This document shows, in pieces, positions 34,861 to 47,700 of a stretch of DNA of 64,000 nt. How positions within the stretch are numbered: the first letter of the stretch is position 1; every line of letters begins with the position of its first letter. Both the position numbers and the translations under genes were made by a program. This DNA comes from Myrmaecium sp. VS I D KN 1 (Eukaryota; Ascomycota; Dothideomycetes; Valsariales; Valsariaceae), in contig JADQAV010000009.1 in assembly GCA_019775845.1 (NCBI GenBank), positions 434,001 through 498,000 of the forward strand. The letters are read 5' to 3'. The notes beneath the pieces are model-generated. The model worked only from the letters and a program-made list of their open reading frames with translations. It was not told where the DNA came from and ran no database searches.

Positions 34861-37800
34861 ATGTCGCTGGACAATGACCAGCTGCCGCTCCATGCTTCCT
34901 CCATCCTCACCTCTCCGGCCGTGAACGCAACACAGCCGCTGTCGCAATGGAACCACACGTCGACTCTGGTACTCATGCGTCCTCTTCTTCCTCCAGCCGA
35001 CTTTGGTCGACCACCACCACGCCTGCTAACTCCTCCGCAGCACCCATCCGAATATGAAGTCACCACCTTCCAAACCACCATCGCCGCCCTTCCCGCCGCC
35101 GTAGCCGCCACCATCCTCCTCCTCTACGCCCTCGCACTCCTGCTGCAGCCGGTGCGGCCACAGTGGACCAGACGATTCATCACCGAACCCTACTTGCCCG
35201 CCGCCTTCGCCTCCAAGAGACTACCAAATGCGTGGCGCTACTCCCTGCTCGCCGTCTCGCTCGGCGCCCTCACTCTGCAAATTCCGCAGGCCATCCTCGC
35301 CGCTCACAGTTTCGTCGCCATCTCCCCCGCATGCGCTTGGGTACGTGCGGTCCGGCCGGGAATCCACCTTCTCCCTTGGATCTCACGCTGACAAGTAGCT
35401 ACCTAGGCAGTCGCCATCTTCCTCATCGCGATCGACCGGCCGCAAACACCCCCTCTCTCCCTCCTTCTCCTCTACATCTCCCTCTTCATCTCCAGCCTCT
35501 TCCGGCTCCTCTCATCCCCCACCCGCATCACCGCCGCCGACATCCCTCTCATCCTCGACGCCACCGCCGGGCTCACCACCATCATCCTCCTCCTCACCAA
35601 ATCGCTCCGGCACCCGCGGCTCCCCACCGACGGCATCGCCGATCCCTCCGAGCCGCCCACCTCCACCCTTCGCAGTCCCGAGGACAACCTGACGCCCTGG
35701 CAATGGATGACGGTGTCGTGGATGTCGGGGCTTATCAGCTTGGGCGCCCAGCGCCAGCTCAACGAAGACGATGTCTGGGACCTGCCGTACGAGTTCCAGC
35801 ACCGCCGGCTGCACGACGCGTTTCGCAGCCTGCGCGGGTCAGTCATCCGTCGCCTCCTGGTCGCGAATGGCATCGATCTCGCCATCACCACCCTGCTCGG
35901 TATTATTGAGATGGTTGCGAGTACGTCTCTTCTCCCTCTCCCTTCCTAGTCACCCCACGTTCCACCGCTGACACCATACCTCCATAACAGATCTCTCCGC
36001 TCCAGCGCTTCTACAGCAGATCCTCCGCGCCATGAGCGATCCCGACGCCCCCGCCAGCGCGCCCATCACCTGGGCCATGCTCGCCCTGCTCGTCCGCCTC
36101 GCCGCCGCCCAGTCGAGCGTGTTCAGCACCTGGTTCAGCCGGCGGGCGTACGAGCGCGCGCGGGGGGAGATGATCACGATGCTGTACGAGAAGACGCTTC
36201 GACGGAAGATCGCCGGTTCGGCACCGGTTCGGGGGGGAGATGACGAGGAGGCAGAGGAGGGGGAGGGGCGGAAGCCGGAGGATGAGCTGCTGTTGGAGCT
36301 GGAAGTTGAGGGCGACGAGTTCGACACGGCGGCTGCTGCTGCGGCGACAGAAGCGAGGAGGAGGTGGTGGGAGAAGGCGGGTCGGTGGGTAGGGAAGCTG
36401 TTCGGCCGGGCGCAGCACGGTGAGCCGTTGCCACGGCGGAGGACGCGCGAGAAGCAACCGCCGGCCTCGACGGGCAAGATCCTCAACCTCATGCGCAACG
36501 ACGTGTACGAGGTGGCGCAGCGGTTCTGGGAGTTCCCGAACCTGGTGACCAAGCCGCTCGGCCTGATCTTCGCCGTGTTTCTCGTGTGGCGGCTGGTGGG
36601 CTGGCCGTGCCTGCTCGGCATCGTGACGGTGGTCGTGGCGCAGCTGGTCGGGGGCGGGTGCGCGAAGGTGATGGTGGCGTACGAGCGGCGGCGGCGCGCG
36701 GCGACGGACCGGAAGCTGCAGAAGGTGGGCGAGCTCGTCGAGGCGATCCGGCACCTGCGGTGGTACGGGTGGCAGGACTTTTGGCTGGCGGACATCATGC
36801 GGGCCCGGCAGCACGAGCTGCACCTGCGCGTCGTCGTGGGCGTCTGGAGCAACGCGATCATGGTCCTCACGCACTACTCCATCGGCTTGTTCCCCGTGGC
36901 CGCCTTCTGGGCGTACGCCGCGCTCGCCGGCCGCCCCTTGCACGTCGACGTCATCTTTCCCGCCCTCGACCTGTTCAACATGCTCTCCGAGAACCTGCGG
37001 CAGATCCCGGACCTCATCACCGTGCTGCTGAACGCGTCGGTGGCCATGGGCCGGATCGAGAGCTTCATGCAGGAGCCGGAGAAGGAGGAGCCGGAGACGA
37101 CCGGGCTGGCGACGGATGGGGAGGACGACACGCTGGAGCTCCAACATGCCAGCTTCGCGTGGCCGGGCAGCTCCTCCCTCGTCCTCGACGACATCACCCT
37201 CTCCTTCCCCACAGGCCTCACCGTCATCTACGGCGCCGTAGCCTCCGGCAAAACCGCCCTGTTCCAAGCCATGCTGGGCGAACTGGACCTGCGCCGGGGC
37301 CACATCCAGCCGCCGCCGTCGCGCGCGCCGATCGCGTACTGCGCCCAGACGCCCTGGCTGCAGAGCATGAGCATCCGGGAGAACATCCTGTTCGGGGCGG
37401 GGTGGGACGCGGTGCGGTACGCCGCCACCTTGGACGCGTGCGCGCTGCGCGCCGACCTCGCCCGCTTCACGCACGGCGACCGCGCCAACGTCGGCGAGAA
37501 CGGCGTCGGGTTGTCGGGCGGGCAGAAGGCGCGGGTCGCGCTCGCTCGCGCGGTGTACAGCCGCGCCCGCCTCGTCTTCCTCGATGATCCGCTCTCGGCG
37601 CTGGATCAGCCGACGGCGGCGCATGTGGTGCGGAAGTGTCTGGCGGGCCCGCTGATGGCGGGTCGCACCGTCGTGCTTGTTACCCATCGCACCGATTTGT
37701 GTCATGGGTTAGCGCGGCAGTGGGTTGAGATGAACGGCGGGCACGCACGGGTTGTCGAGCCGAGCCAGATCCCGGCTGCGTTCTCGCAGGCCGCCCCAGA

Positions 37801-39900
37801 TCCCGTGGAAGAGGAAGCGCCCCCGTCGGCTGACACCACCGCCGCCGCCGAGGGCGTGCCGGATAAGTTCATCGAGGATGAACATCGCGCTCACGGGGAC
37901 GTGCAGGCGCGCGTGTACTGGGAGTACATCAAAGCGGGCGGGCTCACGCTGTGGGTGCTGCTCGTGCTGGAGAACATCCTCTTCCGCCTGCTGGACGTGG
38001 CGCAGACGTGGTTTATCAAGGAGTGGGGGGAAGCCTACAACACCAGCAGTAGCAGCAGCAGCGCATCCACCATCTCACCCAGCAGCAGCAGCAGTAGCAC
38101 AACACTCCTCCACCGCCTCCTCTCCCACCTGCCCCCACCGGGCACCAACGTGCATCCCTGGCTGCTCACCTTCCTCGGCTTCGCGACGGCCATCAGCGGC
38201 GCCTTCCTGGTCGCGCGGGCGCTCATGCTGCTGCTCGTCTACCGGGCGGGGCGGCGGATGTTCGCGGCGGTGCTGGGGCGGGTGAGCGGCGCGCGGTTCC
38301 GGTTCTACGACGCGACGCCGGTGGGTCGGTTGATGAATCGGTTGACGTCCGATGTGAACACGATCGATGGGGATGTGGGGGGCGTGGTCCAGGCGGTGGC
38401 GTTTTATGCGGTGACGTGGGTGAGCTCGGTTGTGGTGATTGGGTCGATCGCGCCGGCGTTCTTGGTGGCGGCGGTGGGGTTGACGGGGGCGTTTTGGGGG
38501 GTGTTTCGGAGGTTTTTGGGCTGTAGTGGGGGGTTGAGGAGGTTGGAGGTTGGTTTTACTTTTGGGGTTTTTGCCTTGTGGCTCAGTTTTGCTAACGTGC
38601 TTCTTTGACAGATGGTCTCGCTGAGCCCGCTCATGTCTAACTTCGGCGCCCTGGTCGACGGGCTCACTACCGTTCGAGGTATGCCACTCCTTCTCCCCCT
38701 GTTCACGTTGATCTCGACTGACCATCTTCCAGCCTTCCACGCCCAACCCTCCTTCCAAGCCGCCGTCATCACCGTCACCGACCGCTTCCAACGAATGGAC
38801 CACTTCTACTGGGCCCTGCAAGCCTGGCTGACCTACCGCTTCGACGCCCTCTCCGCCCTCTCCACCTTCCTCCTCACCCTGCTCGCCCTCTACACCAACG
38901 TCACCCCGGGCCTGACCGCCTTCGCCCTGCTCGCCGCCTCCAAGTTCGTCACCGCCACCCACCTCCTCTGCCGCTTCTACGCCCAGCTGCAGATGGACTT
39001 CGTCTCCGTCGAGCGGGTGGTGGAGATGCTGCACCTGGAGCAGGAGCCGGCGGGGACGGTGGTGCCGCCGGCGCACTGGCCCTCGACGACGGGCCGGCCG
39101 GGCAGCGGCGGGGGGGACATCGTCTTCGACCACGTCACCATCCGCTACGCCCCGCACCTCCCGCCCGCGCTGGACGACGTCTCCTTCCGCATCCCCGGCG
39201 GGTCTTGCGCGGCCGTCGTCGGACGCACGGGGTCCGGCAAGTCCACCCTCGCGCTCGCCCTCCTCGGCGCCGTGACCCCGGAATCGGGCCGCGTGCTGAT
39301 CGACGGCGTGGACGTGGCGACGGTGAATAAGCAGGTGTTGCGGCGTCGGATCGTAAGTCTCCCCCTTTCCCCTCCCACAACCAAACTAACACTCCCGGCC
39401 TCACTCAGACCTTCCTCCCTCAAGACCCACACCTCTTTCCCGGCACCTTAGCCTCGAACCTAGACCCGCTCTCCCAGCACCCGCCCGCCGCCATCGCCGC
39501 CGCCCTCGCTCACGTCGGCGGCGCGCGGTTCGGGTGGACGCCGTGCACGCCCGTGGCGGCGGGCGGTAAAGGGTTGAGTCAGGGCCAGCGGCAGCTGGTG
39601 GGACTCGCCCGCGCCCTGCTGCGTGCGAGCGCTGTGGTCGTGATGGATGAGGCGACGGCGAGTGTGGATGTGCGGACGGCGGGGAGGATGGAGGGGCTTG
39701 TGAGGGAGATGGTGGAGGGGGGCGGGAGGACGGTGGTTGGGGTTGTGCATCGGAGGGGTGAGGGTGGGGATGGGGGTGAGGGGGTTGGGGTTAGGGGGAG
39801 GGGCAGGGGGAGGGTGTGGGAGGTTAGGTTGGTTGGGGGGAAGGTGGGGGGGGTTGGGTGGGTTGGTGGGGAGGGGGATGGGGTGGAGGGGAGTGAGTGA
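34861..39900 (+). CDS. ABCC/MRP-type ABC transporter, 1552 aa
   Basis: Seven exons: 34861-34968, 35041-35340, 35407-35920, 35991-38548, 38612-38678, 38733-39352 and 39409-39900. Most introns are 54-72 nt with CTAAC or CTGAC branch sites. The fifth exon is very short, and intron 4 has a weak GTTGGT donor supported by frame (RRLE joined to MVSLSPLMSNF). The chain has N-terminal membrane spans and two membrane/ATPase halves. NBD1 has GAVASGKT (about 721), LSGGQKAR (about 816) and LVFLDDPLSALD, with Asp in place of the catalytic Glu, as is usual for ABCC. NBD2 has GRTGSGKST (about 1347), LSQGQRQL (about 1445) and VVVMDEATASVD (about 1465). The H-loop His is in VVHRR. After it the sequence becomes a Gly/Val-rich low-complexity tail unlike the usual C-terminus. 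Likely substrates are glutathione conjugates, drugs or metabolites at the plasma or vacuolar membrane. Intron 1 is also in frame, so retention would add 24 residues. Confidence 0.9.
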
Positions 39901-41474
39901 AGGGTTTGTTGTTTTTTCCTTTTTTTTCTGGTCGAGATTCTCTTCATCTTGCCCTCTTTTTCCCCTTGCTCTGGTCACTTTTCTTTTTCCTTTACTCGGT
40001 TTCCTCGGGAGTGCCTTTCGCTTTTCTTTTGCGCAACTTTCCCGTTTTTTTTCGGCGTTCTTCAAACAACTTTCCGCTTCTCCTTGTTCTTTATTCAGTC
40101 CGAGGGAGTTTCTAGAGTTTATGGGCGTCCTTCAAAAGTGGGAAAAAGGTAACGAGGTATAGATACAACCTGCTAGACACAGAGAGGTTCAGATTTAGAG
40201 GGAGAATGTTTTCGACGTTTCTTCGTCTCAGCTTTTCCTGTCTTTCTCTGTCGTCCTTATCGCTTTTGCCTTTGCTTTTTTTGCTAGATGTTTATTTGTC
40301 TGTCTATTTTTCTATCTGAGACTGTTGAGGTTGAATATTATTTTCTCCTTACTTTCACTTTGCCTTTTTCGTCTTCTTCGTGAATTTTTTGTTAAGTCGG
40401 TGTGCTTACTCGCTCGCATCCTCCTCGAGCGGCTTTACTTTACTTTACTTTACTTCCGTTTCTTGCTTTTTTATCTGTGTATGCTTAAGGGGAAGTGGTT
40501 GGATGTACTTCGACTTATTTTCCCGCTTTAAAGCAGAATATTATCTTCTTTCCTTCCCTTTCCCTCTAATTCCTCTTCGGTCATTCTGCTTACTCTCTTC
40601 CTCGAGCAGCCCTACTCCCTCAGCTTTTCTTCCCTGTCTTTGTATGCGTACGGGTCAGGCGTTGGACCTCCTTCGGTTCATTATCTTTCGCTTCATGTGT
40701 ACTTTATATATTTATTTTTCTCGAGTCGATACTACCATCTTGTGTTTTCTGGCTACCTTTCCATGAAGTCATTCACACGTGCTTTCTTTCCCAACCGAAC
40801 GAAACAACCGAGTAATGTCATCCAATCGCCCTCCGCGGGCGTTTGCACTCGCAGCTTCGAAGCCCAGCTCGAGCACATTCACAGTTCCCGAACCCAACCG
40901 ACTTAACAGCCTGGCCCCGTTTGCACATCGCCCTTCACCCCAACCAGCCAATAATCTCAACGTACCTCAGTCTGCTCAGTTCCAGTCGGTCACCGTCGAG
41001 TCCGCGACGGTTTTCGCATGTGCGCGTCGTGTCAAACGAAGCAGCGGCTGGCCTCGCACACACCACAACCACCCTCTTCCATCCTTCCATCTTCTTACTT
41101 CCTTTCCTTTCCTCTCTCTCTTTTTTTGATTTAACATTTTGCCTGACAACTTACTGGACGCCTGTACTTTGGCTGCCACCGCTGCATAACGTCACGTCTG
41201 TCACCATCACCATCATCGCCATTGACATTCTCGACTTCTCTCGCCTTGTTCGTTGCTCCCACCATTGCTCGTTGCCGCGGTTTTGCGTTCGTCAAGTCTT
41301 CCGTGGGCACAACTATAGGTGTTGTTTGGTTGCTTCGTCGCTCTTTGCCTCCTCGTTGTTAGTCGGTTGTTTGATTGTAAGTATAAACGAAACTGCTCAC
41401 CGTCTTCGCTGCACTTCTGTTGTTCGCTGTCGACTGACTTGACTGACTGACGCGAGGACGCATATACCGCCTTC
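39901..41474. other. T-rich intergenic and probable 5' leader of the coiled-coil gene
   Basis: 39900-40700 is strongly T-rich with TTTAC and CTTT runs. Near the next gene a likely leader intron is seen: donor GTAAGTAT at 41377 and acceptor CGCGAG at 41456 (80 nt), with ACTGACTGAC just before the acceptor as branch site. An ATG at 40815 opens a Ser/Pro-rich frame of about 105 codons (MSSNRPPRAF...). It could be a first coding exon, but I could not join it convincingly. Confidence 0.45.
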
Positions 41475-41954
41475 ATGCTCGCCAACGACCGGGCGCTGGA
41501 GCTGGACATGATGCGCGAGGAAGTCGAAGACGCGCAGGCGGACGCCGAGCTCGCTCGCCGTGACGCCGCCGGTCTTCGGGAGCGCGAGGATAAGCTGACG
41601 ACGCTGCTCGCCACCCAGCGGGAGGACATTCGTGTGCTCCGGCAGAGTAGGAACGCGCTGAGCGCCGAGGCGCCGAGGCTGCGGAAGGGTCAGACGGCGG
41701 TGTTGAAGGAGTTGCGCGAGGTGGAGGCGGAGCATGCGGTTGCGGAGGAGAGACTCATCCAGGAGATTCGGTGTGAGCGCGTTCGTGTGGATAAGTACCG
41801 GGTGCGGCGGATGGGGGTTAAGCGGTTGAGGCGTGAGAGGGATGCGGCGCGTTGTCTTGCGGCGACGAGGAGACGGGAGGTTCAGGCGCTGAAGGATAGG
41901 AGGGGGTTCAACGATGAGGAGGAGGGGTCCGGCAGCAAGAGGAGGCGGTTGTAA
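41475..41954 (+). CDS. Small coiled-coil protein with basic C-terminus, 159 aa
   Basis: The frame from the ATG at 41475 reads MLANDRALELDMM and then an almost uninterrupted Glu/Arg/Leu-rich helix with heptad spacing (residues about 5-140). The end GSGSKRRRL is a probable nuclear localisation signal. I recognise no family. The frame stays open upstream through DAYTAF to an acceptor at 41456, so six extra residues and an upstream exon are possible and 159 residues may be the C-terminal part only. A long single helix with an NLS suggests a dimeric nuclear scaffold, but this is inference. Codon use is like that of neighbours. Confidence 0.6.
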   Translation: MLANDRALELDMMREEVEDAQADAELARRDAAGLREREDKLTTLLATQREDIRVLRQSRNALSAEAPRLRKGQTAVLKELREVEAEHAVAEERLIQEIRCERVRVDKYRVRRMGVKRLRRERDAARCLAATRRREVQALKDRRGFNDEEEGSGSKRRRL

Positions 41955-44708
41955 TTTTGGAATTTTTCATGGCATTCGGGTTCGATATGAAGAAAAAACA
42001 GAGAAGAAAAGGAAAAAAAGATGAAAACAAGAAAAAACCGAAAAAAAAGAGGAGGGAGTTCACACCAACCCAGCTCCAACCCGCCCATGACGCCGCAAAG
42101 CAGAAGAGCGCTCGAGGTAAGACGAGGAAACAGAACAAGGAGTGGGGAAGGGGAGTATCCACAAGCGCGAACCCACCGACAGTCCGCCAACCACCTCAGC
42201 CCACCGATCAAAAGCCAAAGAATAACAACAGAGCGACAAAGCCAAGATTCCCCAGGGCATACTACCGCGGATTGGGGTAAAAAGAAGGGCAGTCCCAAAG
42301 CCAACGCATCGTCATCGGCCTTGCTAGCAGAGGGTTCGCCTTTCTCTTCATCCTGTCGCATGTGGTATGCTCGAGGAAATCTGACCAAAGCGGTTGAAGG
42401 CATGGGATACAGGTTTGGAATCAAGGAGAGTAGGGTGGGTGGGAAAGGCGCTGGCACAGAGCAAGACCCTTGGTTTTTGCTCGCACCAGCGCTTTTTCTG
42501 CTTGCTCTCTCTTCTTCCTGACCTGTTCTCAATGGTCTCCTGCTTCCGAGCGATGTTCTTTTTTTGGTGCTGAGATTGGTGGTATATGGGGGGGGGGTTT
42601 TGGGGCGTTGGTTACCGTGAGCGTGGAGGAGAAATCGGATCGCTTCTTGATCTGTGACGCGGGCTTCCTTACTCTTTTCTTGCGGTCGTTGATAATGCGG
42701 AAGTGAGAGATCGGTATCTTTTCTTTATTCTCTGGATCCGAAAGCTCTTACTTGTCAATCTCCACCTCACCTTGAAAGGGAACATGAAGGAGAACAAGGC
42801 TGTCCGCCCGATGGGGATGGCGCTCTTCTTTCCTTGACCGTGAGGTGTGTGGGGCTTCGGTGAAGGGGGAGGACGAAGGAACGGTCGTCTTCTTCCATCA
42901 CGGGGACGGGCTGTGGGAAGTGATTCGATTTGTGGTTGCGGTTGGAGTCTTGAGGAGTTTTGGGGTTTGGTAAATGTGTGCTGCTTCGACTTTCTTCCGG
43001 CGTCTTTCTTCTGTTCTGGGGGTGTCTGGGTCTTTCGGATTCTTGCTTATTCATTCGGCTTGCGGTGGTTGGGTTCTGGATACTTATATTTCGACTTTCC
43101 TTTTTGTTCTTCCTGCGGCATGGTTCTGGTCTCAAATCGGGTAAGTCTCTCCCATTGCTTCCCTTTTCGAGGTCAGCTTCACTAATGGACATCAGGTCTT
43201 CTGGTTTCTCTGGTATTCGGCATCTGGACACTTTTCTTCTGGCTCGCAATCTGGCACCCTCGAATCCGCTTTCACTCCGTAATAACTTCCACCATTCTCT
43301 CTGCCTACGGGCATCACTACCAGCGGATCTCGAGTGGAGCGTCTGAAGGCCACATAAAAACTTAAATACATAATATTCTTAGCTTCTTTGGACTCGGGCC
43401 CGGACATGGAAGCTCCTCGCAGCATTTCCACCGCCACAGACCAGGACAAGGCGTTTTGGAACACGCCGACGGCTTTCTTTATTCCTCTTTCTCCTTTTTA
43501 CACCGATAACTGCAAGCGTATTATTACCCTTAATATTTTCCTCTTCGTGTTTTGAGGATATCCTTCTTCCAGAGCCTTTCCTGGAGTACCGAATCGGTCC
43601 TGTCTATTCATCTTAGCATAGTATAAATAGCCTAAATGTCGTATTCTTCCCTTTCTGTCAACCATTCTTGAACCTGATGGGCAATCTCTACAGATCCTGA
43701 CGAAAAGGAACGGCGAGAGGAATGAGGAGATTTCTCTCAGTTAGCGACAGGGATAAATGCTCGGTGTCTATCCGCCTGGTACAGCGTCTAGGGTGAGGAA
43801 AACGTCATTAGCAGATATCAAGCACTGAAAAGTGATGGTTGAGAGAAATGTCGGCGATGATGTATAAAGCCGGCTGAAGAAAGAAAGTATAAAAGGAAAG
43901 CAAGATAAAGCAGTTCTCAATACCACGATAGTCAGATCTCCCAAGAATTCTGTATTGAGCGAGCGGAGGTCAATATTAAAAGCGACCAAAGAAAAAAGGA
44001 AAGTGGAAAAAAGATAAAATAATAAACCAAATCTACTAAAAGCATAACGCAAAGCAGTACAGTGTCCATGAAGCCTTAGAGATTCTCAAGTATACCCTGC
44101 GAGCCACCATCCTCGATCTTACCGGTTCGGAGGGAGTTGTGCTAAGGTATGATGCTGTATGTATGGAGGTCGATCAGGCAACAAGGCATGCACATCCGCT
44201 TTATCAGCCTTGCGCGAACACCGAGTACAAAGAGCAGGGTACCACACACTTGATCACCTAAAAGAAGATACCGAAGAAAAAGCCGAGTGTCAAGCGTTTC
44301 CTACCGATTATAGCAAAAAGGGAAGGAAGGACTTGAGAAAGATCAAAAAGAAAAGATAGATAACACCTCCATACAGACGCCCACGAACTACCCTCGCTCC
44401 TATCGTTCATCTAGCTTATATAACCCTCTCTACTCCCCCCTTGCAACTTCTCTTCCTTTTTCTCTTCTTCTCCTCGCCAATCTCCCCACGGCAGCCATGG
44501 CACACATAGTACAGGCTTATACCACACGCGAACGAAACACCGGTACGAACGAACAGGAGCGGAGTGATATGCGAGAGAAGAGTGATCCAACCTTTCCCGC
44601 CTGCTGATGTGACGCCATGCCCATGCCCTTATTCCAGCTTTATTATTCTCTCGCGCATCGCGTTGTACAAAAGGTATCGATAGTCCCCACCTCCCTCATG
44701 CTTCCCGT
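41955..44708. other. Long intergenic region, no gene supported
   Basis: About 2.75 kb between the coiled-coil gene (plus) and importin beta-3 (minus), convergent. It begins with an A-rich run (41985-42050) and has a G9 tract near 42588-42598. Hydrophobic frames at about 42960-43350 and 43770-44050 have no good start or family resemblance. Nothing RNA-like was recognised. Confidence 0.5.
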
Positions 44709-47700
44709 CTATCCAAAGTAAGCGCGCACGATCTGTTGAGTCTCCGGCTGCAAAGTGGAGAGAAGCTGGTTCGCGTCCAGGCCAGCATTCTGAACGAGGC
44801 GCTTGGCAGCTTCAACAATGCGCTGGGCTGTCTGACCCTGCAGCGTCTCAGCCTCGAGGGCTTGGACGATATAGGTGAAGCACTTCGCGGCTTGGCTCAT
44901 GACGGCAGGGTTTTGTCTACAGCAAAACTGTGATTAGTGATTTGGCTCGATTATAGGGCGGATAATAAAACTTACTGGTCAATAAGCTGTGAGAGGAAGG
45001 AGTAGGCGTAGGGCGCGGCTTCCTCGTCGTTCGTAACCGGCAAGGTATCAATCCAAGCATTCACAACGTCCTGGGGGTTCTGCACTTTGGAGTTGTTGTA
45101 ATGCAGGATCTTAGCGATGGCAGCGCATGCATTCTCGGTCGCGAAGACATCATCATCATCACGTGCATTGGGACGCTGAGTGACCTGGAAGAGCAGTGGC
45201 AAACTGGCAGCAACAAAGTCCGACCAAGCCTCGCCACCCTTATGAGCGGCAACACCAACGCCATAGACAGCCGCTTGTCTATTAGCGGGCACATCATCGC
45301 GGATGCCATCGATCAGAGGTTGGACGATGTGAGACTGGTAGTTCCACGACTGAGGACCGCAGAATTCCAGGACATCGTCATAGATGCAGATGGCCCATTG
45401 TCTCTGGGTGGGGTCCGGGTTGACAATGGCCATGTCGTAGTAGTTGAGCAGTGTCTCCCAGTGAGGCAGGAAAGCAGTACCCATGTTCTTGAAGATGGTG
45501 TGGAAAGCCTTGTTCATATCGGACAGCAAGTTCTGGTCGTCCTCAATGGCGATCAAGAACTCTTCCGATTGCTCCTCGCCGTCCTCATTCTCGGCAGCTT
45601 CCTCAAGACGGGCCTTCACACGAGCCTGGTAATCCTCCAACACACCTTTGGCGGACTCGATGAATGATGCCATGTGAGCGCTGGTGAGGGAGTTCTTGCC
45701 AATGACTTCCACACATTCATAAAAGCACTCGTACATCTCGGCAAGTGTCTCGATTGCAGGTTCCGTGCTGAGGACCTCCAAAACCTTCTCAATGGTGCGC
45801 TCCCACAGCTGGCCAAGCTGCGTTGACTGCTCGCCGTGTGCCTTCTTGTAGGAGTTGAGAAGTTGAGGGACACACTTTGCCGATGCGACACGGACGGGAT
45901 CGTGGAAGAAGAAAGACAGACCAGGCAGAGCGATACGATCCATGATGTCGTTCACATATGGCTCAAAGGCGCCCTCAAGGACCTGTGCGTAGATGACGAT
46001 GAGCTCGATGGCCATAAACTTGTCATCGAGGGTGCTTGTTCGGATGCCGATCATCTTGCCCTTGAGCGGCACCAGCTCCCAGCCGTCTTCCTGCTCGAAC
46101 TGAGCAACCTGCTCATCGTCGTCAAGAAGCTGGATGTCGGCCTTAGCACCAGCAAGCTCGAGGAGAGGAGGGATAACAGCAGGCAGGTAGGGCAAGAAGT
46201 CCTGACCAAGGACGCGACACATCCTACCCCAGCAGTGCAGGAGGTAGGAGGCTTGCGGGTCGTCAGCTTCAGTGATGTTGGTTTGAATGGTACCAAGCAG
46301 CTGGACAAGCATGATGGCGTCCTGTCCCATGCGCTCCTTTCCGACAGCAAGAGCAATAAGGGTAGCACACTCCATGGCCTTGGCGCGAAGTAGTCTGTAC
46401 TCCTTAGATTGCTCTTCCCGAAGTACGTTGAAGAGCAGAGGCATCAGTGTATCGTAGTACTTGCCGAAAGCGGTCTCGGCGGAATCAGCAACGGTTGCGA
46501 TGGTGGAAAGAGCCTGCTCCTGGACATAGCGCTTGGGGCTTTGAAGGAGAACCAGAAGGTGGTTCAGCAGATCGTCGAGGTAAGGTTCCAGAACAGACTT
46601 CTCCGCCTCCTCGCAGAAGTTAACGAGCGCAGCCGCTGCATGTGCCTGCACACGGGGTTCTGCCGACTCTAGTACAGGGATGATGTTCGGAAGCACGACC
46701 TGGTGATATTTCTCCTGCATGGTCCCCGCAAAATCGGTGCTCATCTGACCCAGGGCGTTGCATCCAGCCCAGCGCACACGCGGGTGAGGATCCCTCAGGG
46801 CCGGAAGGACAAGATCAAGGACTTTGTCAAGCTCACCAACCATGAGAGCTTGGCAACCTTCGGAAATGGCGGAGATTGCCATCAGAGCGGCGTGCCGATC
46901 TCTCCAAGACGAAGAGGTCATCATACGGGGGAGCCAGTTGAATGTTGGAGGAAGGACGGATTGACCACCGAGCTTGTTGGCGAGCCTGTCCATGCATTGC
47001 TCACCGGCAACATGGTTCAAATCGCTCTCATCGACATCGAGATCCTCCGATGCGTTCCATTCTTCGGCATCCTCGTCATCAATGCCCACATCCGTCATCA
47101 ACGACAGACACTGAGTGACCATTTCATTGATGAAAGAGGGGTCCTTCCGGCACATCTGGGGGTTGTACTCCGCAAAAGTAGCCATCAGCTCCAAAGCATT
47201 TTGCCTTGTCTGGTCCTCGAGCTCCTTATCCTGGATGACAGTGATACTGAAGGTGACTAAGTTGTTGAACATAGGCTTGAACATCTTCGAAGCTGTTTCT
47301 GCCAACTCAATTAAGGAAACCAGCGCTTTGCTGAGGTTGTCAGAGTCGCCGGCCTCCTTCAGAGGAGGAAGAATATTGAGGATCTCGGGAATGAGCGGGT
47401 AATACTTCTGCTGCGCCTTCTTCGTGATAGAGTGGAAGAACGAAGAAAAGGCTTCCATCGCCGTGATGCGAACCTGTAGCAAGGTCAATTACCGAGCTTG
47501 TGGGGGAGATGCGTTTCAATAAGTACTGTAGTGTCATCATCTTTGAAACCCTTCGCGAAGGAAGCCAGGACAGTCTCCTCATGCTGCTTCTCTATGATCC
47601 CAGGAGTGGCGGCAAAGATTCTGAAGGCAGCTTCGCGCTGTCCAGCGTCGGCAGATTGACTTGCGGAAAAAAGAGCTCCGAGCAGTTCTGGCCAAGCCTC

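Noticed and set aside
36011-37705. 564-codon minus-strand frame opposite the ABC transporter
   Set aside because: Antisense shadow; the opposite strand encodes intact ABC motifs.
43768-44052. 94-codon hydrophobic minus-strand frame
   Set aside because: It starts with TTG and has no ATG, no homologue that I recognise and no context.
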